Positions 59,742 through 64,000 of a DNA stretch of 64,000 bases are shown piece after piece (the stretch's first letter is position 1; each line of letters starts with the position of its first letter). The stretch is from Nymphaea colorata. Lineage: Eukaryota; Streptophyta; Magnoliopsida; Nymphaeales; Nymphaeaceae. Under the pieces are notes generated by a model. The model saw nothing but the letters and a program-made list of their open reading frames with translations. It was not told the DNA's origin and made no database searches. The stretch spans positions 3,160,001 to 3,224,000 of the forward strand of contig NC_045141.1 in assembly GCF_008831285.2 (NCBI RefSeq). Direction: 5' to 3'. The position numbers and the translations under genes are program-made.

Positions 59742-60620
59742 ATGGAGCAAGAAAGGGAAACTAGAAATGACTACAATGAAGCTACCATCACTAAAACCAG
59801 CGATGGATCGATGCACAAGATTGTGTTCATGAACAAGGTAACCCCAATCTCAAAATTACTCATACGTTGCTTGATGGTTTCAATTATTTTCCATGGTCTA
59901 AGGCAGTTAACCGATTTCTTAGTGGAAAATTAAAGTTAAATTATATTGATGGTAATATCAAGAACCCTCCCATCAAGGATCCAAAATACAAGGGATTGAG
60001 GTACACCAATCACAATATTACATCTTGGCTCATAAATTCTATGAAGCCCAAGATCGCAACCAGTTTCACCTTCTTAGAGACCGGTGAAGAAGTTTGGCAA
60101 GGTGCCAAAGATCTTTACGGTGAGTAATACAATACTGCCCGTATGTATCAACTAGCACAAAAGAAGGGCAGCTTGAAAAAAAGAATGTCATCTATTAGTG
60201 AGTATCTTGGTACATTTAAAGCAATATGAGATGAAATGGACATTTATGTTCCATTGATTACAGACCTTACTAAGGCCAAAAGGCAACCTGAACAAGATCA
60301 CACCCTTGAAATTCTAGCTGGACTGCCTAATGATTATGAACAACTACGTCACCAAATACTTATGGCCCATGAACTGCCTTCTCTAGCATCAGTTTTTTTC
60401 TTTGCTTATGCGTGAAGAGTCAAGGTGTAAGGCTATGGGTACGTTAGCTGATGGTTGTCAAGAGATACACAATGAAGACAAATAGGTTTTGCAACATGCC
60501 TATGCTGCCATTGGTGAGAGGTCCTTTAAATACAAACGTGATGACAATAGAAAGGTCAAATGTACTCATTGCAAGAGGAATGGACACTCTCGAGATTCTT
60601 GCTGGTTTCTTCATTAGAAA
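59742..60620 (+). pseudogene. copia gag-like region with zinc knuckle
   Basis: A start ATG at 59742 opens a short polar leader. After a frameshift near 59860 the frame continues as LDGFNYFPWSKAVNRFL, the 'L.G.NY..W' opening of copia gag (UBN2/DUF4219 type). AKDLYGE* and ILAGLPNDYEQLRHQIL, also gag landmarks, follow with stops at 60127 and near 60228. The CCHC zinc knuckle is CTHCKRNGHSRDSC at 60561-60602. Gag packages element RNA into particles; this copy is broken by at least two stops and two frameshifts. Confidence 0.85.
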
Positions 60621-60653
60621 CTTAACAAAGGGCAGAATTCATCTTTTAGAAGC

Positions 60654-61244
60654 ATGGGTCGTAGTCAAGACAAAAGGGACAACAACTCTAGTCAAGCAAA
60701 TCAGGCCACCACTTCATCGGAAAACCAAATAACTTTGGACAAATTGGCTGAAATGATAAAGGATCTTCAACTTCAAAGGCCAACGGACATCTCAATTACC
60801 GCAGGCGACAAAGGTACATGCAAAACATGTATGACTCTTACTATTGTTAATAATATTGAGGGTCAAGACTTGAAATGGGTAGTTGACTCGGGGGCCACAG
60901 ATCATGTGGCCAATAAATATTCTCTCTTAAGTTCTTATTATCATTCTAGACATAATGGTCCTGTAGCTGCCCCCAATGAGGCTCCTATAGCTGTGAAAGG
61001 AGTAGGTAAAATATTTTTTTTTAACAAAAATCACTCTAGAAACGTGCTTGTTATGCTTGAGCTGACTACCAATTTTCTATCGGCTGCTAAAATCAATGAG
61101 GAATCAAATTGCAATGTAGCATGTTCTGCTACTAGTGTTGTTTTTCAGGATCGGACGACTCAGAAGACAATTGGTGAAGGGCAACTTGTCAATGAACTCT
61201 ATCAAATAAGAAAGGGCAACTCGTCAATGAACTCTATCAAATAA
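60654..61244 (+). pseudogene. copia protease region
   Basis: Open for 196 codons. The aspartic protease active site is at 60885-60896 (VVDSGATDHV, 'DSGA'), preceded by a polar linker. Downstream comes VLMLELTTNFLSAAKINEES, matching the family's 'L.V..L..NL.S...L'. A 26-base direct repeat (agaaagggcaactcgtcaat and aactc, near 61180 and 61208) has inserted text just before the stop at 61244. Confidence 0.8.
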
Positions 61245-61271
61245 GAACTGTGAATCATGCATTGAACGTGA

Positions 61272-61880
61272 ATGATGCCAACAATGGGACATCCATCTTC
61301 TAGAATTTTAGATTATTTATTTCCTAATCTTTGCTTCAATTGTAGAGAGTGTGAAATATGCAAATTTGCTAGGATCAATAGACCTAAATTTTCTTTAATT
61401 GATTCAATTAGTCAAAAACCATTTAATTTGGTACACTTTGATGTTTGGGACCTTGCACCTATTGATTCTATGGATGAATTTAATTACTATGTGCTTTTTA
61501 TTGATGATTTTTCTAGGACCACATGGGTTTATTTTATGAAAAATAAGTCTGAATTGCTCTTTCACTTCAAAACCTTTTACAAAATGATTGAAACTCAATA
61601 TGGATTGAAAATTAAAAGTTTTAGATCATACAATGGCACTGAATATAAAAATAAAGAAAAACAGATATTTACTCGAAGTTGCAAGACATTTTTTATTTTA
61701 GATGAATGTATAAAATATTTTTGGAAATATGTTGTTTCCACTGTATGCTATGTTATTAATAGGACTCAGAGAAAATTGTTGAACTACCTCGGTCCTATCA
61801 AACGACTCATAGAATCTCAACCTAAGCTTGATCATCTTTGGGTGTTTGGATGTGTAGCATACGTGTGGCAACATCCATAA
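61272..61880 (+). pseudogene. copia integrase (partial, active-site change)
   Basis: The pre-integrase zinc region shows GHPSSRILDYLF and CEICKFA. The core shows VHFDVWDLAPID with the first catalytic Asp, then YYVLFIDDFSRTTWVYFMKN. The segment expected to carry the second catalytic Asp reads FRSYNGTEY, with Tyr in its place (codon 61629-61631). After this the frame is short by a deleted block before CYVINRTQRKLLN and LWVFGCVAYVW. It could not integrate DNA. Confidence 0.88.
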
Positions 61881-62319
61881 AAAAGAGACAAGTTAAGTCA
61901 ACGGTCTATTAAATGCATTTTTATGGGTTATGACATGCAAAGTAAACGTAAAACTTTGTCTATAGAAAATTTTTCATTTCCCGTCATGTGCATTTCAATG
62001 AATCTCTCCCTTTAACATTAATCTTGATGGCAAGAGTCAGGGGGAGCCCATTAACCCCACTTCGCATGATTATGATGACTTGTTTATAACTGTGGCTGAT
62101 GCACAAAAAACCTATAATGAAACTCATGTTGAGAATGAGAGCCACTCAAATGATCATAAACTTGCAACAACTATCGAAATGTAAAGAATAACACAACACT
62201 TCTCAGAAGAATTAGGCGTGCTCCTTCACATCTAGTAGATTATGAAACCTACCCAATCAACAACTATGTGTCTTACAATCAAGTTTTTGACTACCATGCC
62301 AAGTTTATTATAAACCTTG

Positions 62320-63345
62320 ATAGTATTCAAGAGCCCAAGTCATGTCAAGGGGTTCAAGAAGATCCTAATTGGAGGAAGACTATGGACGAAGAGCTAGAAG
62401 CTCTAAGGCAAACTAGAACATAAGAAGTTGTCATTGCGCCAAAGAACACAAACATAGTGGGGATGGGAATGACATTATAGAGTAAAATACAAAAGTGATG
62501 GAACCTTGGAAAGATACAAGGCTAGTCTAATGGCTAAAGGGTTCACGCAAAATAAAGGATTGGATGATGAAGAAACATTTACTCCTACCGCAAAGATGAA
62601 TACATTGAGAATATTGCTCTCTATTGCTTGTAACTTGAATTGGAGTTTTCATCAACTAGATGTCAAAAACACATTTTTACAAGAAGAACTGAATGAATAA
62701 ATTTATATGTCTTTACCTCCAAGTCATCCAAACAAGAGGAAAGGAAGAGTTTGCAAAATTAACAAAGCCATATATGGCTTAAAACAATCTCCTAGAGCTT
62801 GGTACATAAAGTTGAGTCAGGCATTGAAAAAAACATGATACCACAAATGTCACACAGACAATAGTTTATTTGTCAAAAAACTTGAAGAGAACATCACTAT
62901 AATCTTAATTTATGTGAACGACATAGTTGTGGCTGGAAATGACGCAGAAGGCATTCAGATTTTGAAAGACTATTTAAAGAAAACCTTCGACATAAAGGAT
63001 TTGGGAAAACTCAAATATTTTCTTGGTATTGAAGTTGCTCAATCACATAAATGTATCATGTTATGTCAAAGAAATTATGCATTAGATATTTTGAAAAAGA
63101 CTGGAAATTTAGATGGTCGACCGGCAAACACTCCTATTGAACCAAACATCAAAATTGGGCCATGTGACAATGAACCAGAAGTTGAAAAAGAAAGATTACA
63201 ACGACTTATAAGTAAATTAATATATCTATTGGTTACTCATCCTGACATTTCTTATGCTGTGAATGTCATCAACAGGTACATGCAGAGTCCCAAGAGATTC
63301 TCACATGAAAGCAGTTGATCGCATCCTCAGATATGTGAAGGGTAC
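62320..63345 (+). pseudogene. copia reverse transcriptase
   Basis: Landmarks over several frames: EDPNWRKTMDEELEALRQT, MAKGFTQNKGLDDEETFTP, FHQLDVKNTFLQEELNE* (first catalytic Asp present), [24 protein letters not shown] and FDIKDLGKLKYFLGIEV. The catalytic YVDD box reads YVND (AAC at 62917-62919). Stops at about 62420, 62480, 62698 and 62838 and a frameshift near 62490 break it. Confidence 0.92.
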
Positions 63346-63387
63346 TCCAAGGCAGAAACTCTAGTACAAAAGAAACTAAAACATTGA

Positions 63388-63868
63388 CATTGTTGGTTTT
63401 ACTGATGCTGATTGGGCAGGTGACACTAGTGACAAAAGATGTACCACATGACATTGTGCTTTTGTTGGAGCAAATCTAGTAGCATAGAAAAGCAAGAAAC
63501 AAAGGGTAGTGGCTAAGTCTAGTGTAGAAGGTGCAATGGCATCTGGCGCTAGTGAGCTCACATGGACTAAGAACGTAGTTGAAGAATTGGGTTTTAGAAT
63601 TACCAAGCCAATAGACATGTTTTGTGACAATATGACTGCAATACACATATCTACAAACCCTTTATTTCATGAGAGAACCAAACATATTGAGATTGATTGT
63701 CATTACATCAGAGATAGTTATATATGGAGAAATAGAAACCATTATATTAAAGGCACCGATCAAGTAGCCGATACTTTGACTAAAGGAGTTACCAAAATGA
63801 AGCTTCAAACAACCACTAGCAAGTGGGGATGCCACAACATGTATGCCTCACTTGAGGGGGAGTGTTAG
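63388..63868 (+). pseudogene. copia RNase H
   Basis: GFTDADWAGDTSDKRCTT* starts the domain, followed by VA*KSKKQRVVAKSSVEGAM (one Trp codon now TAG). The rest, FCDNMTAIHISTNPLFHERT and KHIEIDCHYIRD, is in frame to the stop near 63866, ending SLEGEC. This is the usual copia RNase H that removes template RNA. It is the best preserved piece of the element, although two nonsense codons cut its start. Confidence 0.88.
63850..63862 (+). other. polypurine tract
   Basis: ttgagggggag lies directly before the 3' LTR and is the usual copia plus-strand primer. It overlaps the end of the RNase H frame. Confidence 0.9.
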
Positions 63869-64000
63869 AATTGCAACGTTCTCAAGAAGATCAATTAACA
63901 TATCTGGTCACAGCTCAGCAAGGAAAGTCTCACATAGAAATTTAAGCAACGGTCATCACTCGACGTATATTTTATTTATGGAAGTGCTTCACGTTTTCCT
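63863..64000 (+). repeat. 3' LTR, cut by the window edge
   Basis: TGTTAGAATTGCAACGTTCT and following text match 59359-59497. Only the first 138 bases are in the window. Confidence 0.93.

Larger units (their letters stand above)
59359..64000 (+). mobile_element. degenerate Ty1/copia LTR retrotransposon (runs off the right edge)
   Basis: Order on +: 5' LTR, primer-binding site, gag, protease, integrase, reverse transcriptase, RNase H, polypurine tract, 3' LTR start. Integrase before RT is the copia order. Every domain has stops or frameshifts. The first 138 bases of the two LTRs differ at roughly 18 positions plus one indel by my count, so the insertion is old. Confidence 0.95.

Noticed and set aside
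1-64000. CRISPR array, bacterial operon or prophage
   Set aside because: The tandem arrays lack unique spacers and the content is plainly plant nuclear DNA with spliceosomal introns.

Overview
The window looks like nuclear DNA of a flowering plant: AT-rich, with long introns, plant-specific domain architectures (Agenet/Tudor-PHD-GNAT), plant transposon families (FAR1/MULE, PIF/Harbinger, L1-type LINE, Ty1/copia with a tRNA-Met primer site), many microsatellites and MITEs. The species cannot be told from the sequence. Only one gene looks intact; most of the rest is layered, decaying mobile DNA.

Layout. 1-3.5 kb: two weak exon-like ORFs on + and one possible first exon on - (3385-3462). 4.8-5.65 kb: relic FAR1/MULE transposase. 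5.7-12.6 kb: non-coding sequence resembling a decayed long LTR or untranslated retroelement tract, with a TATA-like box, a CT tract, a 22-bp telo-box array and a GC-rich conserved block that recurs inverted near 25.45 kb. 12.9-16.2 kb: 5'-truncated L1-type LINE on -. 17.8-24.3 kb: tandem repeats, dominated by an old direct duplication (about 18.72-20.7 kb and 22.37-24.3 kb) and a 27-bp minisatellite. 25.9-28.1 kb: heavily decayed PIF/Harbinger element on -. 28.1-33.2 kb: nothing recognisable.

33.2-43.3 kb holds the main gene, on -: eleven coding exons joined by GT-AG introns that stay in frame through 711 codons. It encodes a nuclear Agenet/Tudor-like, double PHD finger, GNAT-fold protein of the plant IDM1/ROS4-like group. 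Its second intron carries a foldback element and TA arrays; its last exon carries a tandem duplication that sets the C-terminus. A G-box and a CT tract lie upstream of its start.

45-48.5 kb: CpG-rich 5'-UTR-like exon sequence present in three partial copies, each ending at a splice-donor-like site, with an 813-bp MITE between the second and third. 48.7-51.4 kb: a tRNA-like SINE candidate, a 41-bp tandem array and a small MITE next to a 42-bp array of related sequence. 52.0-54.55 kb: a young-looking PIF/Harbinger element on -: a three-exon transposase with its catalytic residues and one nonsense codon, an overlapping small ORF with an RNase H1 N-terminal/viroplasmin-like domain, and a broken Myb/SANT-type accessory ORF. 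54.96-55.98 kb: an intron-containing fragment of a WDR70-like WD40 gene, broken. 58.1-58.6 kb: a GC-rich insertion flanked by 12-bp direct repeats. 59.36 kb to the right edge: a degenerate Ty1/copia retrotransposon on + with complete 5' LTR, PBS, gag, protease, integrase, RT/RNase H, polypurine tract and the start of the 3' LTR.

There is no operon-like cooperation here. The window is best read as one chromatin-regulator gene plus gene fragments inside transposon-rich DNA. All calls come from reading the sequence; no database search was run.
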